Shown: positions 56,437 through 64,000 of the stretch, piece by piece
How the letters are laid out: each line of letters begins with the position of its first letter
Position numbering within the stretch: the first letter of the stretch is position 1
Origin: Zhongshania sp.
GTDB taxonomy: Bacteria; Pseudomonadota; Gammaproteobacteria; Pseudomonadales; Spongiibacteraceae
Assembly (NCBI GenBank): GCA_018066965.1
Contig: JAGPVP010000044.1
Location: forward strand, 1 to 64,000
DNA: 64,000 bases
Reading direction: 5' to 3'
Program-made: the position numbers and the translations under genes
Notes under the pieces: generated by a model
What the model was told of the DNA's origin: nothing
Databases searched by the model: none
Seen by the model: the letters and a program-made list of their open reading frames with translations, nothing else

Positions 56437-57225
56437 ATGTTTGCAACCACACCTTATGAAGACATTACTTACGAAAACCGCAATGGCGCAGCGTGGATCA
56501 CCATCAACCGCCCCAAGGTTTACAACGCGTTTCGCGGCAAAACAATTGAAGAGCTTATTCATGCATTTTTGACCGCTGCTAGCGACAAAAGCGTAGGTGT
56601 AGTGGTATTAACTGGCTCCGGCGACAAAGCGTTCTGTACTGGCGGTGATCAATCTAATCACGACGGCGACTACGATGGTCGTGGCGTTGTGGGTCTGCCC
56701 ATTGACGAACTGCAATCTGCAATTCGCGATATTCCAAAACCAGTCATTGCTGCTGTAAATGGTTTTGCAATTGGTGGCGGACACGTACTTGCCACTATCT
56801 GCGACATGACGATTGCTGCCGACACCGCAAAAATGGGCCAAGTAGGACCTAAAGTGGGTTCGGTTGACGCTGGCTGGGGCACTGCATATTTGGCTCGTAT
56901 CGTGGGCGAGAAGAAAGCACGCGAAATTTGGTATATGTGTAAGCGTTACACTGCACAAGAAATGATGGATATGGGCTTGGTAAACAAGGTTGTTCCCGCT
57001 GCCGAGCTAGTAGCTGAAGTGACGAGCTGGTGTGACACCATTATGGAGCATAGCCCGACTGCAATGGCGCTGGCTAAGCGTTCATTCAACTGCGATTCAG
57101 AATCTATTCGCGGTATCAGCATGATGGGCCTAAACGCCGTTAAAATGTACTACGATACTGAAGAGTCGCAAGAAGGCGTAAATGCGTTTAACGAAAAACG
57201 TAAGCCTAACTTCCGTCAATTCTGA
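56437..57225 (+). CDS. badI: 2-ketocyclohexanecarboxyl-CoA hydrolase (BadI-like)
   Basis: A 262-residue crotonase-fold ring-opening hydrolase. The stretches NRPKVYNAFRGKTIEELI, FCTGGDQSNHDGDYDGRG, GQVGPKVGSVDAGWGTAYLAR and KKAREIWYMCKRYTAQEM follow BadI of R. palustris nearly residue for residue and separate it from MenB and ordinary enoyl-CoA hydratases. The reaction is 2-ketocyclohexanecarboxyl-CoA plus water to pimelyl-CoA; with an isopropenyl side chain the product would be 3-isopropenylpimelyl-CoA. ATG 56437 has AGAGG upstream. It forms a pair with badH. Confidence 0.87.
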   Translation: MFATTPYEDITYENRNGAAWITINRPKVYNAFRGKTIEELIHAFLTAASDKSVGVVVLTGSGDKAFCTGGDQSNHDGDYDGRGVVGLPIDELQSAIRDIPKPVIAAVNGFAIGGGHVLATICDMTIAADTAKMGQVGPKVGSVDAGWGTAYLARIVGEKKAREIWYMCKRYTAQEMMDMGLVNKVVPAAELVAEVTSWCDTIMEHSPTAMALAKRSFNCDSESIRGISMMGLNAVKMYYDTEESQEGVNAFNEKRKPNFRQF

Positions 57226-57350
57226 TTGACCAAGCAGCCGTGCAACAATGCACGGCTGCTACCTCATCAAAATTAAATATTAAGAAGGTCCCTCGGCAAA
57301 GTGCCAGAAAAGCTAAAACACTCCAGATAAAACTATAAATGGGGTAGTAA

Positions 57351-58130
57351 ATGAATAGCTATAACACCCAATTTAACAGCACAGACAAGCAATTTTCCCA
57401 CGATATAATGCGGCTAAGCCAAGCCAGCCATATCGCGCTACTCCTTTACGACCGCAACACCCCGCAGCAACCTATTAGTTTTTTATTTAATGATGGCATC
57501 TCTGAGCTGCTAGCAGACAACTATACAAAACGTGTTTGCCAGCATGATCCGCTACTCCCTCACGCAGGCACACCGAACAGCGATGCCATACGTCGCACCG
57601 AAATTACGACTAGAAAAAAATCGGTTCAACTCACAGATGCCACGTACTCCGACACTTTATATCAAGACGTTCTCGCCCATGCCGGCTATAAGGAAACAGC
57701 GGCATTTAGCCACCGCGTTAGCAGTAACTTACATTTAGTGGTCGGTTTATTACTCTCTAACAAAGCTCGTAATGGCCGCCATTTGCAGCTAGATGCCGCC
57801 AGCCAACTTACCGAAGAATGGCTCAGCGTTTGCGCAGACAATCTCATTGATTCATCCATTCGCCACCACCTTTATCACAACAGCACTAAGCTTCCACAGC
57901 CCCAAAATGGGTTCAATGAAACGGCAATAAACCGAGGTGATTTTGGCTTAAGTCAGCGCGAAGCCGATGTGGTTGGCGAGCTAATCAAAGGCAAGAGCAA
58001 TAAGCAGATCAGCGCCGCTTTAACGTTGTCTGAATACACGGTTGAAAATTATTTACGAAAGATTTACAAAAAATTTAATGTCCATAGTCGCACAGAGTTA
58101 ATCGCGGTATTGGCGCATACCGCCAGATAA
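57351..58130 (+). CDS. LuxR-family transcriptional regulator, paralogue of 41693-42445
   Basis: A 259-residue regulator with a C-terminal GerE HTH (LSQREADVVGELIKGKSNKQISAALTLSEYTVENYLRKIYKKFNVHSRTELIAVL). Its N-terminal sensor half shares the LLLYDRNTPQQPISFLFNDG and HDPLL pattern with the other LuxR protein in the window. No autoinducer synthase gene is seen. It lies just after badI and may control the ring-opening operon. ATG 57351 has GGGG six bases upstream. Confidence 0.88.
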   Translation: MNSYNTQFNSTDKQFSHDIMRLSQASHIALLLYDRNTPQQPISFLFNDGISELLADNYTKRVCQHDPLLPHAGTPNSDAIRRTEITTRKKSVQLTDATYSDTLYQDVLAHAGYKETAAFSHRVSSNLHLVVGLLLSNKARNGRHLQLDAASQLTEEWLSVCADNLIDSSIRHHLYHNSTKLPQPQNGFNETAINRGDFGLSQREADVVGELIKGKSNKQISAALTLSEYTVENYLRKIYKKFNVHSRTELIAVLAHTAR

Positions 58131-58233
58131 ACCCGTAAGTGCCGACAGCTAGGGGGAACATCACGCTGCCAGCGACTTAAGGAACATGAATCGCCAATGC
58201 TTTTTTCAGCATGGGCGAACTCATTGCTCGACC

Positions 58234-59379
58234 TTAAAAACTATTCAAAGAATCCAAGTCGTCAATCGCATGAGTCATCCGACTAATAAATTCTAAAGAG
58301 GTATCTCTAGGCTGCATGTCTGGCACATCAGGATTTGGGCTTAATACTGGCGTCCACCACGCCAAAGCACCAAACAGCTGCTGGCGATACTGGGTCCATG
58401 CCTCGTCAAACGGCGTCTCTGGGCCGCCATTGGCTTTTAGCTCTGCCAAGTAATGGATAATCAAATCTTTTTCCCATGCTCGGCGGTCAGCAGTCGCTAA
58501 GCCAGTAGAAAGTGCATAGGCAATATCACGACTCCAATGCCCAACACACATACACTGCCAATCACTCAAGCCCATATGATTATCGGCGGTGATATACCAG
58601 TTTTTTAAATGTACATCTGAGTGAACAAGAGTGTGCGGAAGCTGCGCATGACGCGCTACGCTTTGCAGGGTCGCGGGCCATACTTTATCTGCCTGCTTAA
58701 ATAAGCGCTCTGGAATCACCTCCCTCGCCTCTTTAAACCCGATATCTGCCTGCGGCCCAAACCCTGCTTCATTAGCAGTAATAGTGAAGAAATCTTCCCA
58801 GGTATTCAGGTAGGACAACTCACCTTTAAATGCGTCACTTTCGTAATATTTGCCATGTAGTTTTGCGAGTAAGGAAACCTGCTCAAGCGCCATTTTCTCT
58901 GTGACCACGGTACGGTGATCACAGAAGGTAACGTCATTACTCATATCTTCCAGCATAACAATGGAATTCAATGTTTCTGGATTAAAGTTTGAGAACAAGC
59001 CCTTTGGTGCCTCTAAATCTAACTGTGAGCGAATGATGTTATAAAAATTCACCTCGCCCTCAATCGCGCCATTCATACCCAGCAAACAGCGGCTTGCCAG
59101 GGTAAAGGTGGATTTACAAAACACACTCTCTGGTAGGCCAGAATCCGCTTTATTGTATTCGAGAAATATTCTGCGGCGGCTCGAGGTACCCTCGTCTTCA
59201 TCGCCTAAACGCCAATTGCTTACCTTTGTACCTGGCTGCTTCTTGCAGAGCACATCTGTGAACCACTCATTACTGAGTAATTCGTAGGCCATCGGAATTT
59301 GGTCCGCGCTGGTCACAACGCTGCGCGCTGCACTCTCTGCATCAAAACGGGATTTTATTTCTTCAAATGATAATTTCAT
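58234..59379 (-). CDS. Phosphotransferase (ecdysteroid-kinase/CHK-like)
   Basis: A 381-residue kinase-fold protein. LVHSDVHLKNWYI contains the catalytic Asp and Asn (HSDxxxxN) and LSDWQCMCVGHWSRDIAYAL the metal-binding Asp. It differs from the APH gene at 32617-33768 and fits the CHK/EcKinase-like branch. Substrate unknown; it may phosphorylate an alcohol or hydroxyacyl-CoA in the catabolic route. I use ATG 59379 (MKLSFEEIK), with AGGTG nine bases upstream, rather than GTG 59391. An acyl-CoA dehydrogenase gene lies upstream on the same strand. Confidence 0.82.
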   Translation of the reverse strand: MKLSFEEIKSRFDAESAARSVVTSADQIPMAYELLSNEWFTDVLCKKQPGTKVSNWRLGDEDEGTSSRRRIFLEYNKADSGLPESVFCKSTFTLASRCLLGMNGAIEGEVNFYNIIRSQLDLEAPKGLFSNFNPETLNSIVMLEDMSNDVTFCDHRTVVTEKMALEQVSLLAKLHGKYYESDAFKGELSYLNTWEDFFTITANEAGFGPQADIGFKEAREVIPERLFKQADKVWPATLQSVARHAQLPHTLVHSDVHLKNWYITADNHMGLSDWQCMCVGHWSRDIAYALSTGLATADRRAWEKDLIIHYLAELKANGGPETPFDEAWTQYRQQLFGALAWWTPVLSPNPDVPDMQPRDTSLEFISRMTHAIDDLDSLNSF

Positions 59380-59601
59380 TGCACTGAACACCTGCGTAAT
59401 TATATTTAGTCGATAAGCGTTACAGAGATACTAACAAGCATTGACCATACACTCGATAGACGGATTCCCGTCTATTCGGCAACATCAAGTCAAAAATGCA
59501 ATATAAAGTGGAATGGAAATAAAAGCATAGCGACATAAAGCAATCCCCGCCATTTAAACAACGGAGTACACTTTATTAGTGGGTAGGTATATTTCATAGA
59601 G

Positions 59602-59639
59602 CACAAACTCAGCGAGTAGATATACCCGCTGAGTTTGTG
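59602..59639. repeat. Strong 13-base hairpin between two leftward genes
   Basis: CACAAACTCAGCG (59602-59614) pairs exactly with CGCTGAGTTTGTG (59627-59639). It stands 11 bases after the acyl-CoA dehydrogenase stop (leftward) and lacks a T run on either strand, so it is a stem for mRNA 3'-end protection or a weak terminator. Confidence 0.7.
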
Positions 59640-59649
59640 GCTTACCGCA

Positions 59650-60807
59650 TTATATTTTCTTGTATTTTTTGAAAATATCTTTAGCGATGATGGTCTTCAT
59701 AACCTCTATAGATCCGCCCGCTATTTTCACAATACGCGCATCGGCATAAGCTCGGCATATTGGGTATTCCCACATATAGCCCCAACCACCAAATAGCTGT
59801 AGACATTCATCAACTGCTTTGCAGTGAAGATTGCTCAGCTGCATTTTAGCGATCGCCGCCGTTACGGAGTCCAATTTACCTTCCATAAACAACTCGATGC
59901 ATTTATCGGTAAATACACGACCCACAACAGCCTCAGCTTTAAGCTCAGCCAGTTTAAATTGAGTGTTTTGGAAATCTGCAATGGTTTGACCAAAGGCTTC
60001 GCGCTGAGATACGTATTCAGCGGTCCACTCAATAACCGTTTCGGTTACTGTTGCACTACGGATAGTTTGCGCCAATCGCTCTTGGGCCAATTGGTGCATC
60101 ATGATCTTGAAGCCCTTACCCTCTTCGCCCAACATATTGGTTGCTGGAATACGGACATCTTGGAAGAATAACTCAGAGGTATCCTGTGCCTTCATGCCCA
60201 ATTTATCGAGGTTTTGACCGCGTATAAAGCCGTCTCTATCACCTTCAACAATAAACAGCGTTACGCCATTAGCGCCCGCTTCTTGGTCCGTTTTCGTGGC
60301 CAAAACCAAGATGTCACACATCTGACCATTTGAGATAAATACTTTTTGGCCATTGATAACGTAGTCGTCACCGTCTTTTACCGCTTTGGTACGAATGTTT
60401 TTAAGATCGCTGCCCGCATGGGGCTCGGTCATACCCAAGGAGCCTATCCATTCACCAGATACCATCTTGGGAAGAATACGTTTCTTTTGTTCTTCGGTGC
60501 CGAACTTGTGGATATACGTCGCGACAAGATCCGCGTGAATTAAGAAACCGGGGCCGGAATAACCTGAGCGGAACAGCTCTTCGAACACGATAGCGTCGTA
60601 GAGGTAGTCAGCGCCATAACCGCCGTATTCTTCAGGAATCGTGCAGCACAAAATGCCCGCTTCACCGGCCTTAAGCCACAGCTCACGCGGAACAATACCG
60701 TCCTTTTCCCACTGTTCATGATAGGGAGCTATTTCCTTCTCGATAAACTTCTTTACCGACTCACGGAAAATCTCATGTTCTTCGCTAAAAAGTGTTCTTT
60801 CAATCAT
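59650..60807 (-). CDS. Acyl-CoA dehydrogenase
   Basis: FAD-dependent acyl-CoA dehydrogenase, 385 residues. MTEPHAGSDLKNIRT is the flavin/substrate signature near residue 128, TQFKLAELKAEA and GGWGYMWEYPICRAYADARI are standard, and GGSIEVMK near the C-terminus holds the catalytic Glu equivalent. It is similar in layout to the enzyme at 8727-9875. Near the badH-badI pair it could play the role of a cyclohexanecarboxyl-CoA or branched acyl-CoA dehydrogenase. ATG 60807 follows GGTGG. It lies downstream of the FadB-like gene on the same strand. Confidence 0.9.
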   Translation of the reverse strand: MIERTLFSEEHEIFRESVKKFIEKEIAPYHEQWEKDGIVPRELWLKAGEAGILCCTIPEEYGGYGADYLYDAIVFEELFRSGYSGPGFLIHADLVATYIHKFGTEEQKKRILPKMVSGEWIGSLGMTEPHAGSDLKNIRTKAVKDGDDYVINGQKVFISNGQMCDILVLATKTDQEAGANGVTLFIVEGDRDGFIRGQNLDKLGMKAQDTSELFFQDVRIPATNMLGEEGKGFKIMMHQLAQERLAQTIRSATVTETVIEWTAEYVSQREAFGQTIADFQNTQFKLAELKAEAVVGRVFTDKCIELFMEGKLDSVTAAIAKMQLSNLHCKAVDECLQLFGGWGYMWEYPICRAYADARIVKIAGGSIEVMKTIIAKDIFKKYKKI

Positions 60808-60910
60808 TAGGCACCACCATTTATTACTTAATACTTAAACACAAAATACGCTTGGTCACAATATTCATAAAACTCATTGCGCCAGCCCTTGTAAACCTAA
60901 TGCCGCCTAA

Positions 60911-62641
60911 CTATTTAGTTATAGCGACTGCGCAATAACCGCGCTCATCCTTTAAACGCCACTGCACTGTGGCAACGGCCGTTTGCAACTCGTCATTTAA
61001 TAATTCGGGATCTATCTCGTTTCGCTGCAACATCGCGAGTAACGACAGCGGCCCACCTGTCCACTTCGGATAGTTCAGCGCATAAATTGCGAGCAAATCC
61101 ACACCTTCGATAGCATCAACATTGCTTGCTAGCGAATCAGTGAACCTCGCCTCTAAAGAATTCAACGCCGCCAAGGCAACGACTACCAACATATTCAAAC
61201 CGTGGCCGCGATCTTCCACGCCAGTGCTACTGGTGTGGCTATCAACGTCAATTCCCATCGCCGTTAAGGCAGCATCCAACTCCACCGAGCTCGCCGCCCG
61301 ACTGAGCTGCTCTGCATTTAAGCCAGACTTGCTAACATAAGCAGACAATGCAGACGCCATGGTTCGCAAAGAACCGCTCTCACCATCAACAACTACCGCA
61401 GAGATGCCCAGCGTCGCCAATAGGCTAACAGCTGCCGCCTTAGCCTTATCAGCAGCAGGGCCGACTAGCTCAACAAATTCTGATAGCTCGCCGCAAAAAT
61501 GAATTTCTGCACCACCGCCAACAGTAAATTCGTCCTTGGCCACATCCCGCAAAATGACTGTTTTATCTGCAAACCCTGTTATCTGATCAGAAACGACTAA
61601 GTCTGCCGCTGCCTCATCGACTAAGGCAACGCGCTTTTGAAGACGAGTAGGCGCAGATACCGCCGACTGCCAAGCAACTGATGCTGGCAATTCACCTGCC
61701 ACGCCCAATCTACGCTTAGCGTGTTTTGATGCGGCTGTTTTATTCAAGAAGCAGCTGGTCACCATATTCGAAGCGATGGGATCACTCATCAGATCAACAA
61801 AGATGTCCCACTCAACATCGCTACCTGCATCAATATCCAGCAAGAACCCTTCTTTAACGCAACTTACTATCGCACCAACCGCTGGATATAAATCTGCGCG
61901 CTGCTTATTCCAAGCTGTTAACGCCAACATTTCATGCTCAGCACCTAGCGCCTCTACAAAAGCACGGTCTTCTGCCGATACCGCAAACTCAGGCTTATCC
62001 CACTTCGCACCCGCGGCCATATTAGCAGCGAGGTCTTGCGCGCGAGCCACCAGAGAATCCGCGTCACTCAACTCATCAACCAATCCCAATTCGAATGCTT
62101 TAACGGGGCTAATCGCGCCGCCGTCCAGTAACATTTTTATCGATTCTTTAATCCCGATATATCTTGGTAAACGCTGGGTGCCACCAGCACCCGGCAACAA
62201 GCCTAGTAAAATTTCTGGCAAGCCTAAGATAGGTGCAGTGGACTCAACACACACTCGCGCATGGCAGGCCATGGCAATTTCAAGCCCGCCGCCTAGCGCC
62301 AAGCCATTCACAGCTGCAACAACCGGCACCGGTAAACGCTCTAAACGCCGAAACAAAGAACCCAAATAGCTATAACGCTCACGCATTTCGGTTTTCGTTG
62401 CACTGAAACGCATGGTGCCGAAATCCTGAATCATCGCCAAATCTGCACCGGCAACGAAGGCATTTTTTCCAGAGGTGATCACCAACCCTTTGATCTTGCC
62501 ATCGCTTGCGTCAACGGTATCAATCAAGCTACTAAGATCTGCCATCATCGCTTCAGAGAAAACGTTAAAGGGCCGCCCCGGCATATCCAATGTTGCCAGG
62601 GCGATACCGCGACTGTCGATCTCAAGCTGTATGTTTTCCAT
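60911..62641 (-). CDS. FadB/FadJ-like protein with an active-looking crotonase half and a degenerate HAD half
   Basis: A 576-residue protein. Residues 1-190 form a good enoyl-CoA hydratase domain (NAFVAGADLAMIQDF; AAVNGLALGGGLEIAMACHARV; LPEILLGLLPGAGGTQRLPR, with the catalytic Glu pair region). The remainder aligns in position with the 3-hydroxyacyl-CoA dehydrogenase half of FadJ but lacks a GxGxMG nucleotide motif. It keeps only a dehydrogenase-like C-terminus (EGVDLLAIYALNYPKWTGGPLSLL). It is shorter than FadB (about 715). It probably hydrates an enoyl-CoA but may not oxidise. ATG 62641 has a weak ribosome site. Confidence 0.8.
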   Translation of the reverse strand: MENIQLEIDSRGIALATLDMPGRPFNVFSEAMMADLSSLIDTVDASDGKIKGLVITSGKNAFVAGADLAMIQDFGTMRFSATKTEMRERYSYLGSLFRRLERLPVPVVAAVNGLALGGGLEIAMACHARVCVESTAPILGLPEILLGLLPGAGGTQRLPRYIGIKESIKMLLDGGAISPVKAFELGLVDELSDADSLVARAQDLAANMAAGAKWDKPEFAVSAEDRAFVEALGAEHEMLALTAWNKQRADLYPAVGAIVSCVKEGFLLDIDAGSDVEWDIFVDLMSDPIASNMVTSCFLNKTAASKHAKRRLGVAGELPASVAWQSAVSAPTRLQKRVALVDEAAADLVVSDQITGFADKTVILRDVAKDEFTVGGGAEIHFCGELSEFVELVGPAADKAKAAAVSLLATLGISAVVVDGESGSLRTMASALSAYVSKSGLNAEQLSRAASSVELDAALTAMGIDVDSHTSSTGVEDRGHGLNMLVVVALAALNSLEARFTDSLASNVDAIEGVDLLAIYALNYPKWTGGPLSLLAMLQRNEIDPELLNDELQTAVATVQWRLKDERGYCAVAITK

Positions 62642-62840
62642 CCGATCAAAGCTACCTATATATCAAAATAAAAAATTCGTATAAATCCTATTTTTTACCT
62701 GCCCACCTGCATTTCGAACAAGTTTTATACAGCTGCAAAAAAGGCCTATCAATTAGAACGTAAGTATACATACATGTTTGCAACAGTAAAGTACGCATGC
62801 TATCCTTTTATCAAAATCACTAGGCAAAATACGTACATAT

Positions 62841-64000
62841 ATGAACGGAATAACGGTAGCTGGTACATATCTTCCCCAAGCCCGTATAGCGCGCTCAGAA
62901 ATCGCCAAAGCACACGCTTGGGCAATCAGCGCCTTAAAAGGTAAATCCAAGGGTCAGCGCAGCGCAGCAGCATGGGATGAAGACGCAATTACTATGGCGG
63001 TGGAATCTTCACGCGGCCTACTAAATAGCGGCGTGCAAATAGATCAATGTGTGTTTGCCTCTACATCACACCCTTTTGTTGATCGCAGCTCCGCCACCAT
63101 CGCCGCGGCGGCATTAGGCCTGCCAAATGATGTCATTACCACGGACGCCGCCACCAGCCGTCGCGCCGCCACCAGCGCACTCATTCAAGCATTGCGCAGT
63201 AACGGAAATACCCTGCTCCTCAGTGGCGAAAAACGTATTGCCAGACCGGGTAGCTGGGCAGAAATTGTTTGGGGTGACGCGGGCGCCGCCGTATTAGTTT
63301 CAGATGCAGCACCGCAGGCCACCTGCATTGGTTGGCAGAGCCGTAACGAAGACAGTCCCGATTTTTATACCGCTACTGGCTTCCACCCTTATCAAGGCGA
63401 AGAACGCTGGATAAAGGAACAACTAGTTAGTGGTATTGCCGCACCAACGATTCGTGCTGCAATCGACAAAGCGGGCCTGAAAGCTGCCGACATTACCTGG
63501 GCGGTATTACCAGACCCTTCACCGGCCTGTGAAAAAACCTTAGCCAAAGAGCTGGGTTTAAGCGCCACCCTGCTCACCCAAGAAATTGTCGCCAATGCTG
63601 GCGACCTAGGTAGTGCTCACCCGATTTTTGGTTTAGCACTTGCGCTAGAGCGCGCCAAAGTCGGTGACACCATTTTGATTGCCAGCTTTGGCAATGGCTG
63701 CGATGCCTTGGTCTTTAAGGTTGAATCCTTGGCCACAAAATCATCTAGTACAGACGCACAATTACAAGGTGGTAGCGCAGGCAGCTATATGCCGTTTATT
63801 AATTCACGCGGCTTATTCGACATCGACTGCGGCCCACGCGCCGAGCGCATAGATAAAACCTCATTCAGCGTACATGCACGCTATCAGCGCGACATCACTA
63901 GCTTTACCGGCGGAAAAATTACTGACGGCGGCGCGGTCCAGTTTCCGAAAAGCCCCGTTGCACTGGATCAAGCGGCGACAACACCCGCGCAATATATCGA
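62841..64000 (+). CDS. HMG-CoA synthase/KAS III-like thiolase-fold protein, partial (right edge)
   Basis: 386 codons visible; the 3' end lies beyond the window. ITVAGTYLPQARIARSEIA, CVFASTSHPFVDRSSATIAAAALGLPNDV and VANAGDLGSAHPIFGLALALERAKVGDTILIASFGNGCDALVFKV are those of HMG-CoA-synthase-like/KAS III condensing enzymes; the His and Asn positions are plausible in the last block. At the usual nucleophile site the sequence reads TTDAATSRRAATSAL, with no Cys. The tail (TSFSVHARYQRDITSFTGGKITDGGAVQFP) suggests an OB-fold or a C-terminal extension beginning. The ATG start has no good ribosome site. Divergent from the FadB-like gene across about 200 bases. Confidence 0.75.
   Translation, partial: MNGITVAGTYLPQARIARSEIAKAHAWAISALKGKSKGQRSAAAWDEDAITMAVESSRGLLNSGVQIDQCVFASTSHPFVDRSSATIAAAALGLPNDVITTDAATSRRAATSALIQALRSNGNTLLLSGEKRIARPGSWAEIVWGDAGAAVLVSDAAPQATCIGWQSRNEDSPDFYTATGFHPYQGEERWIKEQLVSGIAAPTIRAAIDKAGLKAADITWAVLPDPSPACEKTLAKELGLSATLLTQEIVANAGDLGSAHPIFGLALALERAKVGDTILIASFGNGCDALVFKVESLATKSSSTDAQLQGGSAGSYMPFINSRGLFDIDCGPRAERIDKTSFSVHARYQRDITSFTGGKITDGGAVQFPKSPVALDQAATTPAQYI

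Overview
The window reads as chromosomal DNA of a free-living aerobic gammaproteobacterium of roughly 50% GC. The gene mix (imuA-imuB-dnaE2, a fused SecDF, many acyl-CoA, sulfotransferase, DUF1214 and phosphotransferase genes) suggests a marine hydrocarbon- or terpene-degrading lineage such as Spongiibacteraceae (Zhongshania-like). That placement is inference; there is no rRNA marker here.

Region by region. 1-2883: 5' part of a class A penicillin-binding protein (leftward, cut by the window edge). 3-15 kb: mostly ordinary single genes (crotonase, AlkA-type glycosylase, TTG-started sulfotransferase paired with a DUF1214 protein, trmH, hotdog thioesterase, acyl-CoA dehydrogenase, DJ-1/PfpI protein, GST, DUF2721, Rieske protein, Lrp regulator, leuA with a long leader). 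15.1-20.6 kb: the SOS mutagenesis cassette imuA-imuB-dnaE2 behind a near-perfect LexA box, then a TetR gene. 21.4-31.8 kb: an 11-gene leftward operon encoding a complete 2,3-dioxygenase/meta-cleavage pathway with a class II aldolase/adducin-family member. This is the composition of the p-cumate (cmt) pathway, plus a propionyl/isobutyryl-CoA synthetase. 32.1-34.7 kb: a phosphotransferase, a small partner protein and a CrtC/AttH-like protein. 34.9-36.95 kb: a small array of integron-type cassettes without an integrase. It has one well-folded attC, a dead RelB/YafQ-type toxin-antitoxin module and a frameshifted membrane-protein gene. 37.4-41.6 kb: Ca2+/Na+ antiporter, fused SecDF and a small exported or anchored protein. 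41.7-46.5 kb: LuxR-type regulator, benzyl-alcohol-type dehydrogenase, aldehyde dehydrogenase and a XylA-like ferredoxin-reductase. 46.8-64 kb: CoA-thioester catabolism: MDR reductase, 2,4-dienoyl-CoA reductase-like SDR, crotonases, acyl-CoA ligase, MarR, acetoacetyl-CoA synthetase, CoA-transferase, a BadH/BadI ring-opening pair, a second LuxR paralogue, phosphotransferase, acyl-CoA dehydrogenase, a FadB-like protein with a degenerate second half, and an HMG-CoA-synthase-like protein lacking the usual cysteine.

How it may work together (inference): alcohol and aldehyde dehydrogenases turn a side-chain CH2OH into a carboxylate. The cmt-type operon degrades an aromatic (alkyl)benzoate. The CoA ligase, BadH and BadI set could open a cyclohexane-carboxyl-CoA ring, and the remaining beta-oxidation enzymes clear the branched products. 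p-Menthane monoterpenes (p-cymene, perillyl or limonene type) would fit both arms, but no ring or methyl hydroxylase for the upper step is in the window. No tRNA, rRNA, CRISPR array or intact insertion sequence was seen.
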